Of a stretch of DNA of 64,000 bases, positions 12,115-21,971 are shown piece after piece; positions within the stretch are counted from its first letter, which is position 1, and every line of letters starts with the position of its first letter. The notes beneath the pieces are model-generated. The model was not told the DNA's origin. It ran no database searches and worked only from the letters and a program-made list of their open reading frames with translations. Origin of the DNA: Spodoptera frugiperda (lineage: Eukaryota > Arthropoda > Insecta > Lepidoptera > Noctuidae); NCBI RefSeq assembly GCF_023101765.2, contig NC_064218.1, positions 4,588,001 through 4,652,000 of the forward strand, in the 5' to 3' direction. Both the position numbers and the translations under genes were made by a program.

Positions 12115-12450
12115 GTGACCCACGGGAGATCCGAGGGATCTGATCCATGTGATGGATGTCAGCAATGTGATTGCTGGTCGGCTTGAGAGCCGGGGCACTG
12201 GGTGCATTGCTCGTGGACTCGAGTAAGGGCATGCCAGGGGCCATTGTTGGTAGTTGCGTGGTTACCAGGTGGTGACGCACGGAAGATCCATGTGATGGAT
12301 GTCAGCAATGTGATTGCTGGTCGGCTTGAGAGCCGGGGCACTAGGTGACTTGCTCGTGGACTCGAGTAAGGGCATGCTAGGGGCCATGTGATGGAAGTCA
12401 GCAATGTGATTGCTGGTCGGCTAGAGAGCCGGGGCGCACTAGATGTCTTA
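12115..12450 (+). repeat. Second array in the LTR element, three partial units
   Basis: GATGGATGTCAGCAATGTGA begins at 12151 and 12294, and a variant (GATGGAAGTC) at 12390. Each is followed by TTGCTGGTCGGCT(T/A)GAGAGCC. The first spacing is 143 bp, equal to the unit of the preceding array, and the next is 96 bp through a deletion. Confidence 0.8.
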
Positions 12451-12651
12451 CTCGGGAGTTTCTAGAGTTGTACTGAGTAGTTTGTAATTTTTGTTGAAAA
12501 GAACGGCTGTGATGCGTGAGCCTAACAGTTTGATGCTTTTGTAATTGTGTGTGGAATGTGGTCAGGAATGACCGAGCTATATGATACTTTGCGTGTAATT
12601 TTCTGTCACAGATGAGCTGTCACACGAGGACGTGTGCAAGCAGGATGGCCG

Positions 12652-13130
12652 TGTCGGGATCGAGGGTAGAATTGAAACACAGGCGTCCACCCTCGGCGCT
12701 CGACGGAGTCAAGAATTCGTCGGCTGAGCGGCGTGTCGATCACTTCTCGTGCAGCAGCCGACCAGTGCGGTCGAATATTGAACCGTCGTGTGTTTCAACT
12801 GTATACCTAGTCTGTAACCTGTTAGTTTGATATTGTAACAGTTAATTATCTTTCATGTACTTTGTAACCATGTTTGCACTTTGAGAGTGACTGAGACCTC
12901 TGAGTTTGTTTCGGCATTTCTTCTCAGAGTAGTCGGTAGGAAATGCCGGCCCCATCAGTAGCTTAAGTAAAGTAACAGTGCAATGTACAGAATTAAACAA
13001 TAGTTCCATATCGAAGACTTTATTATTTTACTGCTACCTTCGTCATAACGCCCACAAGTATTCCTGACATGAGTAGTGAGATTCTCCTTTCACCGACATA
13101 TCGAAAGTGAGAGATCTCCTATCTCCGACA
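12652..13130 (+). repeat. Right LTR (479 bp)
   Basis: Same length and ends as the left LTR, with one base different. It is followed directly by TATA, which matches the four bases before the left LTR. Confidence 0.92.
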
Positions 13131-13134
13131 TATA

Positions 13135-13544
13135 CCTATTCACATCTAACTCCAATTTATGTACAACCCGAACCAAGTCAGGTGTAAAGCCAGTTAATTA
13201 TTTACACATACATTACAGACTCCATCAAGAGATTAATGTATTAAAATATGAAAATCCAGGCACAGATTCTGCTCAGACGAGTATTATATAAGACGACTGT
13301 AAAGCTTTTAATCCTGCACTCTTATTGTTTTATTTGAACTGAATGTATCGAGTATGACAATATTTAATTGCCTTCGCCTGTCGAATTATACGTATTAAGC
13401 GATTTGTCATTGAGTTTATTGATTTTGTATTGTAGCTGTATGAAATCTGGAGTTATTTAACTGGTATAATGTGTGTTAAAATGTATTATCTGCATTGAGA
13501 TCGTTTTGCTTTAAGAAGTTTTTGTTTTCAATTTCTTTTTGGAA
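13135..13544. other. AT-rich flank without a gene
   Basis: Short reading frames only. Nothing recognised. Confidence 0.4.
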
Positions 13545-13685
13545 GTTAGGAATTCAAGGGTTGTTGTTCGGGAATGGGGATGGGGAAGATTGGGAAGGGG
13601 AGAATTGGGCCTCCGGTAACCTCACTCACACAACGAAACACAACGCAAGCGTTGTTTCACGTCGGTTTTCTGTGATGGAAGTCAC
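13545..13685 (-). repeat. S3 repeat, 5' part, reverse orientation
   Basis: On the minus strand this reads ACCGACGTGAAACAACGCTT ... GAGTGAGGTTACCGGAGGCC ... CCCCAACA, which is the head and C-rich segment of the S3 family. The 3' tail is absent. Confidence 0.65.
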
Positions 13686-13977
13686 TCTCTTGTTCAGGAT
13701 GCTCCAAACCTGACCTTGTTCTTAAATCTCTGCGAGATGGACAAAATTCATGCGGCTACGCATCCAAAATGTACGTAACCAATGTAAACTGACCGTTGAA
13801 TGTGTGTCAAAAACAAACAAAGCGGGACCATGATAAACTGGTTGTTATAACTTAACGAGTAGTCGGGTACATACGCCTAAGACACTCGCGATCGGTACAA
13901 CCACGTAATTCTATTTTCCATCCTTCCTATATATGTGAACGACTCAAACCTTACTTCCTTTTTTTTAAATAACCTTT

Positions 13978-14155
13978 CCCCACACTAGGATTTACTCCTG
14001 TGTCATGGGTGCGTTTACAAACATATAAGTTCACATGCAAATGACACCCAGACCCGTAACAACAATATGTGGATCACACAAAGAGTCGCTCCGTGCGCGA
14101 ACCCGCTACACGTTCCACGGCAGCCAGTTGCCAAGCCACCGCGCCAACCGTGCAT
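13978..14155 (-). mobile_element. tRNA-derived SINE (family S2)
   Basis: The minus strand reads from a tRNA-like head (CACGGTTGGCGCGGTGGCTT, then a B-box region that is mutated here) through TTTGTGTGATCCACATATTG to a GTTTGTAAACGCACCC..ACACAGGAGTAAATCCTA tail. The family is separate from S1. Other copies are at 15722, 22938 and 32629. Confidence 0.8.
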
Positions 14156-15109
14156 TTATTACCAACGGCTCGGTTAATCAGTTTCTATCTGCCAGTGTAC
14201 ATAGAGCCCACAAATAGTGTACGTCGCTAAGCTAAATCTTCACCTCTTCGTATCTATATACGTTCTGCCAACTGCCAGTCGGTTTACGAATATTGTCACT
14301 CAATCTAATTGAAGGACGGTATGTTAGTTGTGATCCTAAAGCCTTGGGCACACAGTACGCGGGCGCGTCACCTGAATCGGTCATTACTAAGAGGTGGAAA
14401 CTGTGATATGTTGTATGCATATTTCCCATTAAAAGTAGATACAGAAAAACGAGACGCGATATAGCCGGGAGGTAAATGATTATCTAGTAAATTATTAACA
14501 AGGAACACTATTTAAAAAAATATAGAATTACGCTGTTATTTTTTGACACAGAACTATATATTTAGAAACCCCCTCAAGACACATTTTGAAATCACAAAAA
14601 ATTTGCATACTGGAAAAGTACTAGCAGCAGTTGACAAAAAAGCAATAGTTTGATATCTCGTCTTACATCTCTCATGCTGCCTAGAACCGGTTCACGTATC
14701 ACGCCCTTGATGTGTACCAAAGCCTTAGTCCAGAACATGTCTACCCCAATTCTCCAATTATAGCTTTCTCAGGACCGGTGCCCTGTGACAAATTTGATCA
14801 GTCCACTGCCACTACACCTTGCTAAGTCCTTTTGGCTGCGTCGACCACTTCGGCTATCTATAGACCCACCCAGTTTTGGAATCGATCCTTCGTATAGACC
14901 TGTGTGACTTTAATTGGAAACCAAAACAAGACTATAAAATAATAGACACTCAAACTATACAGTTACACCAACATATAGATGGTTGGCAGCACATAACTGT
15001 GCGCTTTTCACCAAACTTTCTGCCTCGTACGGCAAAGCTATGGATTAAGCTGTCGTCCGTCGGCGGTAATTCCGAACCGATACGACCTTCAAACCTACAA
15101 GAAAGAGCG
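14156..15109. other. Interval without a recognised gene
   Basis: About 950 bp with no repeat family I could place and no conserved protein. Short open frames are taken as chance. Confidence 0.4.
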
Positions 15110-15235
15110 CATTCCTTTTTAAAAGGCCGGCAACGCACCTGTGTCTCCTCTGGTGTTGCGTATATGCATGGGCGGTGCTGATCGCTTATCATCAGGTGAC
15201 GCGTCTGCTCATTTACCTCCTATTCCATTAAAAAA
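15110..15235 (+). repeat. S3 repeat, 3' fragment
   Basis: AAAAGGCCGGCAACGCACCT ... TATCATCAGGTGACGCGTCT ... CCATTAAAAAAA, the tail of the family with its A-run. Confidence 0.75.
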
Positions 15236-15721
15236 AACAAAAGAACAAGATCTCAATTCAAAATCTGTTAAGCATACATAGGACTTCTCCCAATCCTGTA
15301 TTGAGAAAAACATATTCAATACGTAATGACTACTAACATACAGAGCAAGTTAGAACATAAATCCGAAAGCTTGGCAATAAACTAATGGAACTGTATCACT
15401 AAGCTTCAAATAACGCTGCTAATTAGTGCTTCCCGTTGCTGATAAATTCCATGACCCGGGAACAATTGATCTGTAAAATAGCCAGTGACAATGCATTGCC
15501 TGCTCCAGTATCCAATAAGGTAAATAAGTGCAACATTTGTTTCACGGAAATCGTTGCTGACTATATGAAAATGTGATAGATTGGTATGGATCTCTCTCGA
15601 TATGAGAAAAGGATACCTGATTGCTTTTTTGGCTGTTTAATCTTTACTTTATTGTCGAATAAAGCTTTGAACGCTTCATTCTTTTTTTTTATAACGTTGT
15701 AACTCTAGTATTTTTCTCTTT
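15236..15721. other. Interval without a recognised gene
   Basis: Nothing recognised in about 490 bp of AT-rich sequence. Confidence 0.4.
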
Positions 15722-15876
15722 ATAGTGCGTTTACAAACATACTATATCACATACACATCACAGCCACACTCGAAACAACAATTTGTGGATCACACGAAGA
15801 GTTGCGCCGTGCGGGAATCGATCCTGCTACACGTTGAGTCCTGCCGGCTGCCCAGCCACTGCACCAACCATGCAGA
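15722..15876 (-). mobile_element. tRNA-derived SINE (family S2)
   Basis: The minus strand shows the GCATGGTTGGTGCAGTGGCT head, a B-box-like GGATCGATTCCCGCA and the GTTTGTAAACGCAC tail of the S2 family. Confidence 0.8.
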
Positions 15877-16101
15877 AATTATTTTATGCTTGGTTGCCAA
15901 GAAGATTAAACATGTTTCATTGTAGTATTAAGTTTTAGTCTTATGTATGTGTAGAGCTTACAAAATAAAAAAATATAACCTTAATAGCATTGTTAAACTG
16001 TTACATCGATCGGGTGCAATATCGAGTTCCTAAACTAGATATTGCAATCCTAATGCTAATAATAAAATTATTAACAAAATTTAAATTTAAATTTTTTCAA
16101 A

Positions 16102-17001
16102 ATGGAGGTGGGGATGCATCAAGATGTTGTCTCAGTGGACAAAGGACTTACTCCGCTCTCCTTGGCTAATAAGGACTGGAGAGAACCTATAATACTAAGC
16201 ACTAAGGATCGCAAGAATGTATGGCAAAGTAAGGAGTTGCACGGACGCTACTATCGGGCCTTACATGGGCCAGATACAGATTTCTTAGCGTCCGTATCCT
16301 GGCTACGTTTTGGTAACTTATTTGGAGAAACGGAAGGTTTTGTCTGTGCAATTATGGACGAAGTTATGTTGACGAACAACTACCGAAAGTATATTATAAA
16401 GGATGGAACGGCTGACATTTGTCGGGCATGTCATCGCCCAGGGGAATCCATTCGACATATAATTTCGGGTTGTTCTCATTTAGCTAACGGAGAGTACTTG
16501 CACAGACACAATCTTGTAGCCAGGATTATTCATCAACAACTTGCTTTAAAATACAAACTTGTTGAATCTGAAGTGCCGTATTATAAGTATCTGCCTGACC
16601 CAGTTCTTGAAAATGGAGATGTCACACTGTATTGGGATCGAACTATCATCACAGACAGGACAATTGTTGCTAACAAACCTGACATTGTGGTGATAGATCG
16701 ACCAAGCCGTCGCACAATGATAATTGATATAACAATCCCACATGACGAGAATCTTGTGAAAGCTGAAAAAGATAAAGCCAGTAAATATCTTGATTTAGCT
16801 CATGAGGTTGTCGACATGTGGGATGTAGATTCAGCAATCATTGTGCCGATAGTCGTATCTGCCAATGGCCTTATAGCCAAAAGCCTCGACCAACACCTGA
16901 GTAGGCTAACGTTAGATGGTTGGATCAAGAGCCTGATGCAGAAGGCAGTACTTCTGGACACGGCGCGTATTGTCCGGAAATTCCTCTCTCTTGAGCCCTG
17001 A
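16102..17001 (+). CDS. C-terminal restriction-like endonuclease domain of an R2-group non-LTR retrotransposon
   Basis: An uninterrupted 299-codon frame. Residues about 110-125 form a zinc-knuckle-like CRACHRPGESIRHIISGC (C-x2-C-x7-H-x4-C). It is followed by a basic RHN segment near residue 135 and then KPD...IID (residues about 193-210), the PD-(13)-D pattern of restriction-like endonucleases. This order (CCHC knuckle, then PD-D endonuclease at the extreme C-terminus) is that of R2/R4/Dong/NeSL-type LINE proteins, where the domain nicks the target DNA. The reverse transcriptase that should precede it is absent: there is an in-frame stop at 16072-16074 and AT-rich DNA upstream. So this is a 5'-truncated insertion, or an endonuclease module standing alone. 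The start at 16102 is simply the first ATG. The lack of any stop over 900 bp suggests a recent insertion or retained function. Exact clade is uncertain. Confidence 0.8.
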   Translation: MEVGMHQDVVSVDKGLTPLSLANKDWREPIILSTKDRKNVWQSKELHGRYYRALHGPDTDFLASVSWLRFGNLFGETEGFVCAIMDEVMLTNNYRKYIIKDGTADICRACHRPGESIRHIISGCSHLANGEYLHRHNLVARIIHQQLALKYKLVESEVPYYKYLPDPVLENGDVTLYWDRTIITDRTIVANKPDIVVIDRPSRRTMIIDITIPHDENLVKAEKDKASKYLDLAHEVVDMWDVDSAIIVPIVVSANGLIAKSLDQHLSRLTLDGWIKSLMQKAVLLDTARIVRKFLSLEP

Positions 17002-17122
17002 CCACCGGTAGCTTGGATTTATCCCGTTACTGGTGGGCTACTGCTTTTTATATTTTTAAATGTTTTATTTTTTTTTAATTGAATATTTAAAAATGTAACA
17101 ACCAAGTAAAAGAAATAAATGA
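17002..17122 (+). mobile_element. 3' untranslated tail of the R2-group element
   Basis: The stop codon is followed by CCACCGGTAGCTTGGATTTA ... ACTGGTGGGCTACTGC, whose ends are partly complementary (CCACCGGTAG / CTACTGGTGG-like hairpin). A T-rich stretch and a short AAATAAATGAATGA tail follow, like the simple-repeat tails on which such LINEs end. Confidence 0.55.
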
Positions 17123-17540
17123 ATGATATTAAACTATTAATAGGCAAAAGTGTTGTGCATCGTTGTTCTAGTAAAAAACAACATCAACTTTGCTTTAAAT
17201 CCACACCTTGGATAATCCACTCTATGTATTTATTACAGGGCAGTTTCCCTGTACTAACGCTAGGCTACACCCGTCTAACACAGTTATTCACGAAAGCCAA
17301 TTATTGCCACACAGTGCTGCCCGGCCTCCCGGTATCGGCTTCGATTCCCTGGCTAAGTTCAATGGGATTTATCTATCTATTCAAATTAGCTGTTAGAGGT
17401 GAGAGTATTAAATTGTATCCGTTGTTTGGTTTTAGGCTCATGCTCACGCTCTATTCCAAATTAGAAGGTGAAATATTACATTAACGGCAAAATGGTACCC
17501 GGTTGGTTCGATACCCGTGCAATGTGCATGGCAAATCATT
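17123..17540. other. Unassigned interval between two elements
   Basis: A 121-codon open frame starts at 17119 but shows no recognisable motif and begins inside the retrotransposon tail. I do not call it a gene. Confidence 0.4.
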
Positions 17541-18096
17541 ATCCCATCAAAAACATCCTGTAAAAAACCCAAGTCTCGCAGCTCAGTCTTTCTACCGTCA
17601 AAAGTTGTGAGATCCATGTAATACCAAGTCGGTTAATCTATTTAGTGTCTACTTGAAGGACCTTCTGTCTTAAGTTATTACATAAGTTATTATCATGCCA
17701 ATATTAAAAATATTTAACGTTTTAAACAAATAGATCGACTTGGACATCGCTTGATTTGATTATTAGTATGTATCACACTACACAGCACGACGGGCCAGCG
17801 ACCAACAGGAACGAGAGTTTCAATCGCGTGAGGCGCGAGAGACTAAAGAATCTAATATAATATTGTAATATTCATTTTGTTTTCATGCGATGTCCAAGTC
17901 GATCTATTTGTTTAAAACGTTAAATATTTTTAATATTGGCATGATAATAACTTATGTAATAACTTAAGACAGAAGGTCCTTCAAGTAGACACTAAATAGA
18001 TTAACCGACTTGGTATTACATGGATCTCACAACTTTTGACGGTAGAAAGACTGAGCTGCGAGACTTGGGTTTTTTACAGGATGTTTTTGATGGGAT
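17541..18096. mobile_element. Foldback element with about 212-bp inverted arms (family F7)
   Basis: The left arm (about 17541-17752) starts ATCCCATCAAAAACATCC. The right arm (about 17884-18096) ends with its exact complement, GGATGTTTTTGATGGGAT. Reading the arms against each other shows near identity along the whole length, with a mismatch near the inner end (CATCGCTTG against CATGCGATG). The spacer of about 130 bp codes for nothing obvious. Such long, almost perfect arms mean a young insertion or recent correction between arms. A degenerate relative is at 6108-6445. No transposase is inside and I could not fix a target-site duplication. Confidence 0.85.
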
Positions 18097-18162
18097 CTCA
18101 CTTCTTTTTGTAGAGCCTTTCTTTTTGATACCATCTACTTCTAACGAATTTTGTTAAAGGTC

Positions 18163-18321
18163 TTATGATATTTTCTTATTTTTATATGTAGTCTTCCTCT
18201 TTTTCTTTTCCGGTACTACTTCTTGAGCTTCAGCCACAGTTTTTCTCAAAGCCCACTCCCTGTCTCTATGGGCTTTTCTCGGAGGCTTTGATGTCTCAAT
18301 TTTTGACAAGTCTGGACGGTA
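18163..18321 (-). pseudogene. Coding-like remnant with a basic C-terminal tail
   Basis: On the minus strand a 52-codon frame ends in TAA. It contains SKIETSKPPRKAHRDREWAL and then a Lys/Arg-rich tail (EKKKRKTTYKNKKIS). The balanced charged composition and the nuclear-localisation-like end are unlike the random AT-rich frames around it. No start codon or obvious splice acceptor is visible at its upstream end, so it is probably the 3' end of a decayed gene or transposase. It lies just outside the right arm of the foldback element. Family not recognised. Confidence 0.4.
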
Positions 18322-18544
18322 AATTTTATATATAACAGATTTAAATTATAATATATTGTTTTATTAGATTTTCGTACTTCAAGACATGTCCAATCATGTG
18401 TTTTTCATTACGTCGACCATTTTACAAGTAATAATGTTGTTCAGTTTCATGGGCTAAACACACCCTTACCCACCCTATACCCCCTCCCTTGCCTCATATG
18501 GTAGGTACCTATCTACACCTATTAAATTTATAACCACCACCAAC

Positions 18545-18616
18545 CACCAACTGCATAAATAACTTTGTAATCCCATATATTTATATGGGATTACAAAGTT
18601 ATTGATGCAGTTGGTG
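18545..18616. repeat. Near-perfect 34-bp hairpin
   Basis: The left arm (18545-18578) and the complement of the right arm (18583-18616) agree at 33 of 34 positions around a 4-base loop. The 72-nt size is like a miRNA precursor, but the near-complete pairing fits a MITE remnant or an siRNA-producing hairpin better. Confidence 0.75.
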
Positions 18617-19284
18617 TATTTGGAAAACTGGACCGAAATTACAAAATATTTAAGTTTTCCCATGATTAAGACACTAAATTCTATATGTATTCCAAATATG
18701 AAGCTTCTAAGTCTGCTAGAAGTGCCTTGGACTTTTGATGATCGGTGAGTCAGTGAGTGACAAAATTTAGAAACTTTAACAAGCTGTCATTCTTAAACTA
18801 CTGGTTCAAATTGACTGAAATTTTAAATATTCCGTGTTTATACAATGCCGGATTAGTTACTGAAGATTCAGGTTTCTTGCTTTATCCACAACCGAATTAT
18901 AGGGGGTCGAAAAAGGCCCGAATTGCTTCGAGAAAAGGATGGTACGGCCGTGCCGCTTTTTTTGCTCGACTTGGCGGGCACTGCCGTGCCCCCAGATAGA
19001 AATTCAGGAGCATTCACTCGCACAAAGGCCTGAAACACATTGATTTTAAAATGTGTATTCGGATCGTGTAGGGATGTGCCTTTATAAGCTCGATCAGCCG
19101 CCATTTTAATTTAAAACACACGAAGTCTATATTAATTAAAGCCAAACTTAAGATAAACCCTTTTCTCCTTTTGTGAGGTTAATGAATGTGATCGAGATAT
19201 TGATTTTAATTGTATTAATGAAGAAATATTTCTTATAGAATCCAAAAAGCTTTTTTAAGTTTGTCTTGAAAACTGAATTAAGAA
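18617..19284. other. Interval without a recognised gene
   Basis: Two overlapping short frames (80 and 78 codons, opposite strands, 18757-19104) share a GC-richer patch around 18900-19000. No conserved motif was seen. Confidence 0.4.
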
Positions 19285-19540
19285 TGAACTTGGCTTCACA
19301 GAAAACCGATGTGAAACAACGTTTGTATTGTGTTTCATTGTGTGAATGAGGTTACCAGACGCCCAATTACCCCCATCTTCACATCCCTGATTCCCCAACA
19401 ATTCTTAAATTCCTAACCCTCAAAACCGGCAACGAACTTGTAACGCCTCTGGTGTTTCGGGTGTCCATGGGCGGCAGCGATTGCTTACCATCAGGTGATC
19501 CATCTGCTCGTTTATCGGCTTATACCATAAAAAACAACTA
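19285..19540 (+). repeat. S3 repeat copy
   Basis: AAAACCGATGTGAAACAACG head part, C-rich middle, GGCAACGAACTTGTAACGCC core and CCATAAAAAAC end. Confidence 0.8.
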
Positions 19541-20144
19541 CCTAGCAATTATTAGTAAGCCATTGATAGTAAACTAAAAACAAACATTTGCGTACTCGTA
19601 AACAATAAAAAAAGCCAACACAATATCCAAACATTGATATCCCCGCGCACTGTAAATCAAATCGCGGCCATATTTAAAATACGAGCTCTAAAGGTATAAA
19701 ATATCTGGACATGGCAGGCTTGATAACCCTACCATAGCCTGGATTGATGATAAAATTCAACCGTAAATAATAAATGTTGGCAGTTAACGTTTTATCGAAA
19801 TATTATACGGGTTAATTTATATTCGGTAAACATAAAGGAATGGTCAAAAATTTTACGTCACGAAGTAAAAATGGACGCAGATTGCAGTAGAATTGTATTG
19901 TTTCATTGCATTAAATTCTCCGTACTGAGTGCTGTTCGTTAGTTTTTGCTCAACCAGCTCATGCTTCATCTGTTCTGTTGATTGCTTTGGTGAAATATGA
20001 AATTACCGCAATAATATTATATTCGTAGTAATATTTTTAAAGAATGAATATAGCATGACCTTTTAGCTTTACATGTAAAACCATTGTTAGGTTTGTTTGT
20101 ACCTACATAATATGAATTTTATGATTCAGCTGTTTTAAAGCTTC
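19541..20144. other. AT-rich interval, nothing recognised
   Basis: No repeat family or gene identified in about 600 bp. Confidence 0.4.
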
Positions 20145-20340
20145 TGTGTGAGTGAGATTACCGGAGGCCCAATTACCCTCCTTCCCAATGACCGATTCCC
20201 CAACAACCCTTAAATTCCTAATGCCCAAAAGGCCGGCAACGTACTTGTAATGCCTCTGGTGTTTCGGGTGTCCATGGGCGGCAGCAATTGCTTACCATCA
20301 GGCGATCCGTCAGATTGTTTAAAAATCTTATAAACAAAAA
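20145..20340 (+). repeat. S3 repeat copy
   Basis: GTGAGTGAGATTACCGGAGG through GGCCGGCAACGTACTTGTAA to TTACCATCAGGCGATCCGTC, with a decayed A-rich end. Confidence 0.75.
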
Positions 20341-21104
20341 GTACACTGGCATTTTTTCAGATCCCAAGAATAGCAACATTTTCCGACCAATCTTCGCAAC
20401 ACTACGTCCTAACTAAACGGGTTATCCCTTCAAAATTAATTTAAGTCAACAAAAATATTTTAGCTGGCGAGCAATAATTTCCCGTGAGGTTTCAAGTGTC
20501 AAAACTTTATTATAGAAAGAACCGTTCGTCTAGTGGTGTCCTGGAGTGCTTCTTCAAATATTATCATAACTTAGTGGAGATATTGATAGCGTAATATCCA
20601 TGAACTCCGGTCCTCTTTCCCTCTCGAATAGTTTCACTCTCTTATCTCTCGATAAGGCACGGTAATAGTGACACCTTTAAAGTATAAAGTATTTCCTTAA
20701 ATCCTCCTTTTGTTAGAATGAGAAAAAAAGCTTTAGTCCTATAAAATGTGCTGACCTCTAAGCGATATTCAATGGACCTTTTTGTGATAACTTTTTAAAC
20801 CTTGCCGAAAAGAAAGGAATTATTACGGTAACAAATAAGGCTATCTGAAGATGAATTATTGTTCGAAGGTGACTACTTTTTTGGGGTTCGTGTATTAAAT
20901 ATTGGGATTAAAGATAGTCAATGAAAATTATGAGTAGCTAACGTCCAAGTATGTGTTTATGTCAAAGTGAACTCTATTTAAGGATTTTGCAATAGTTAAA
21001 TTTCAAATATTACTGTGAGCACTTAACCTATACTTGTATCCAATGTCAATTATTAATGGTTTATTGTTACCTACTTAAAAAATATAATTATTATACAACA
21101 CTAG
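20341..21104. other. Interval without a recognised gene
   Basis: No motif, repeat family or coding signal was recognised in about 760 bp. Confidence 0.4.
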
Positions 21105-21295
21105 CTACTTCCGCGGTTTCACCTGCTTTGTTTGCCACCTATTGGTCATAGCGTGACGTTTTATAGCTTATAGCCTTCCTCGATAAATGCACTACCTAAC
21201 ACAAAAAGATTTATTCAAATCGGACCAGTGGTTCCGGAGATTAGCGCGTTCAAACGAACAAACTCTTCAGCTTTATAATATTAGTATAGATTAAT
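21105..21295. repeat. Interspersed repeat of a type common in Lepidoptera
   Basis: Contains TTCCGCGGTTTCACCTGC, ATAGCCTTCCTCGATAAATG and CGGACCAGTGGTTCCGGAGA, ending TTTATAATATTAGTATAGAT. A diverged relative is near 50200-50340 (GGACCAGTAGTTCCAGATAT). The class is not determined; from memory such sequences are often assigned to Helitrons or SINEs. Confidence 0.6.
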
Positions 21296-21971
21296 TACAC
21301 CAACTTTTTTTTAAATATTCACCGCCTACATTCTTAAAATTAAAAACAAACAAACTATACCAACACTCAAAAAAAAAATTAACTACCCAAAAAAATTAAG
21401 ATAAAACAAAAACGGTGCAACAGCTTCCACTTTTAAAACATTAAATTAACAATATCTGTACCAACAAAGATAAACAGTGTTGCCAGTGATGTGATTATTA
21501 AATCCCTAGACCCCAGAATGAGGTGCAGCGTTGGGATCGTCCGTCAGACGCATAAAAATAAATTACAATGTAAAATTTTGCACGCCCTAAATCACTGGGG
21601 AATCGTCGATTTGTTCCGGTGTGCTGTTACTTTTTATTAGCAAATATGGCGACACGACACTATGGATATTGCTACTAGCAGGGTCTATACTTCTATAGAC
21701 TAATGTATGCGTGTCTATGGTTTTGTTATTGGTGATTGGTGCGTTTATAATTGGAATTTGATTCTGTATGTGACTGGTATGTAAGAAATTACAGTTTTGT
21801 TTAAACTACGGGAAAAAGATTTTTTTTTAATAATTGTATGTAGATATGTATTATTTTTTTACTAAGAGTATGACGAACGTGCTTGCATAAAAACTAAGGT
21901 TATTAAAATTAAGTAACGACTCAAGAAAATCTCAATATAAAAACTTATTTTAATAATAGATAAAAAAAAAT
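21296..21971. other. Interval without a recognised gene
   Basis: A-rich sequence with nothing recognised. Confidence 0.4.

Larger units (their letters stand above)
8733..13130 (+). mobile_element. Complete non-autonomous LTR retrotransposon (LARD-like), 4398 bp
   Basis: Two direct repeats of exactly 479 bp (8733-9211 and 12652-13130) start TGTCGGGA and end CTCCGACA, the TG...CA boundaries of an LTR. The whole unit is flanked by TATA at 8729-8732 and 13131-13134, a 4-bp target duplication. The LTRs differ by one base in a side-by-side reading, at the base after GAATTC (A in the left, G in the right), so the insertion is very recent. The 3440-bp interior has no reading frame above about 118 codons and no protease, reverse transcriptase or integrase motif. 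It holds several tandem arrays and a nested foldback. This fits a large retrotransposon derivative mobilised by a partner elsewhere. No convincing tRNA primer-binding site or polypurine tract was found. Strand is arbitrary. Confidence 0.9.

Noticed and set aside
11756..12280. Overlapping frames of 76 to 110 codons
   Set aside because: They follow the 143-bp direct repeats and repeat the same words in several phases, with no domain.
10150..12450. Possible CRISPR-like array from regularly spaced repeats
   Set aside because: The repeats are long, adjacent or variable in spacing, and lie within an LTR retrotransposon in an animal genome; there are no spacers of uniform length.
8726..12830. Two nearly identical short proteins (about 61 and 72 codons)
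   Set aside because: They are the same LTR sequence present twice; the frame is a by-product of the LTR and not a duplicated gene.
17119..17484. 121-codon frame after the retrotransposon
   Set aside because: It starts in the retrotransposon tail and has no motif or codon signal; likely chance or old transposon DNA.
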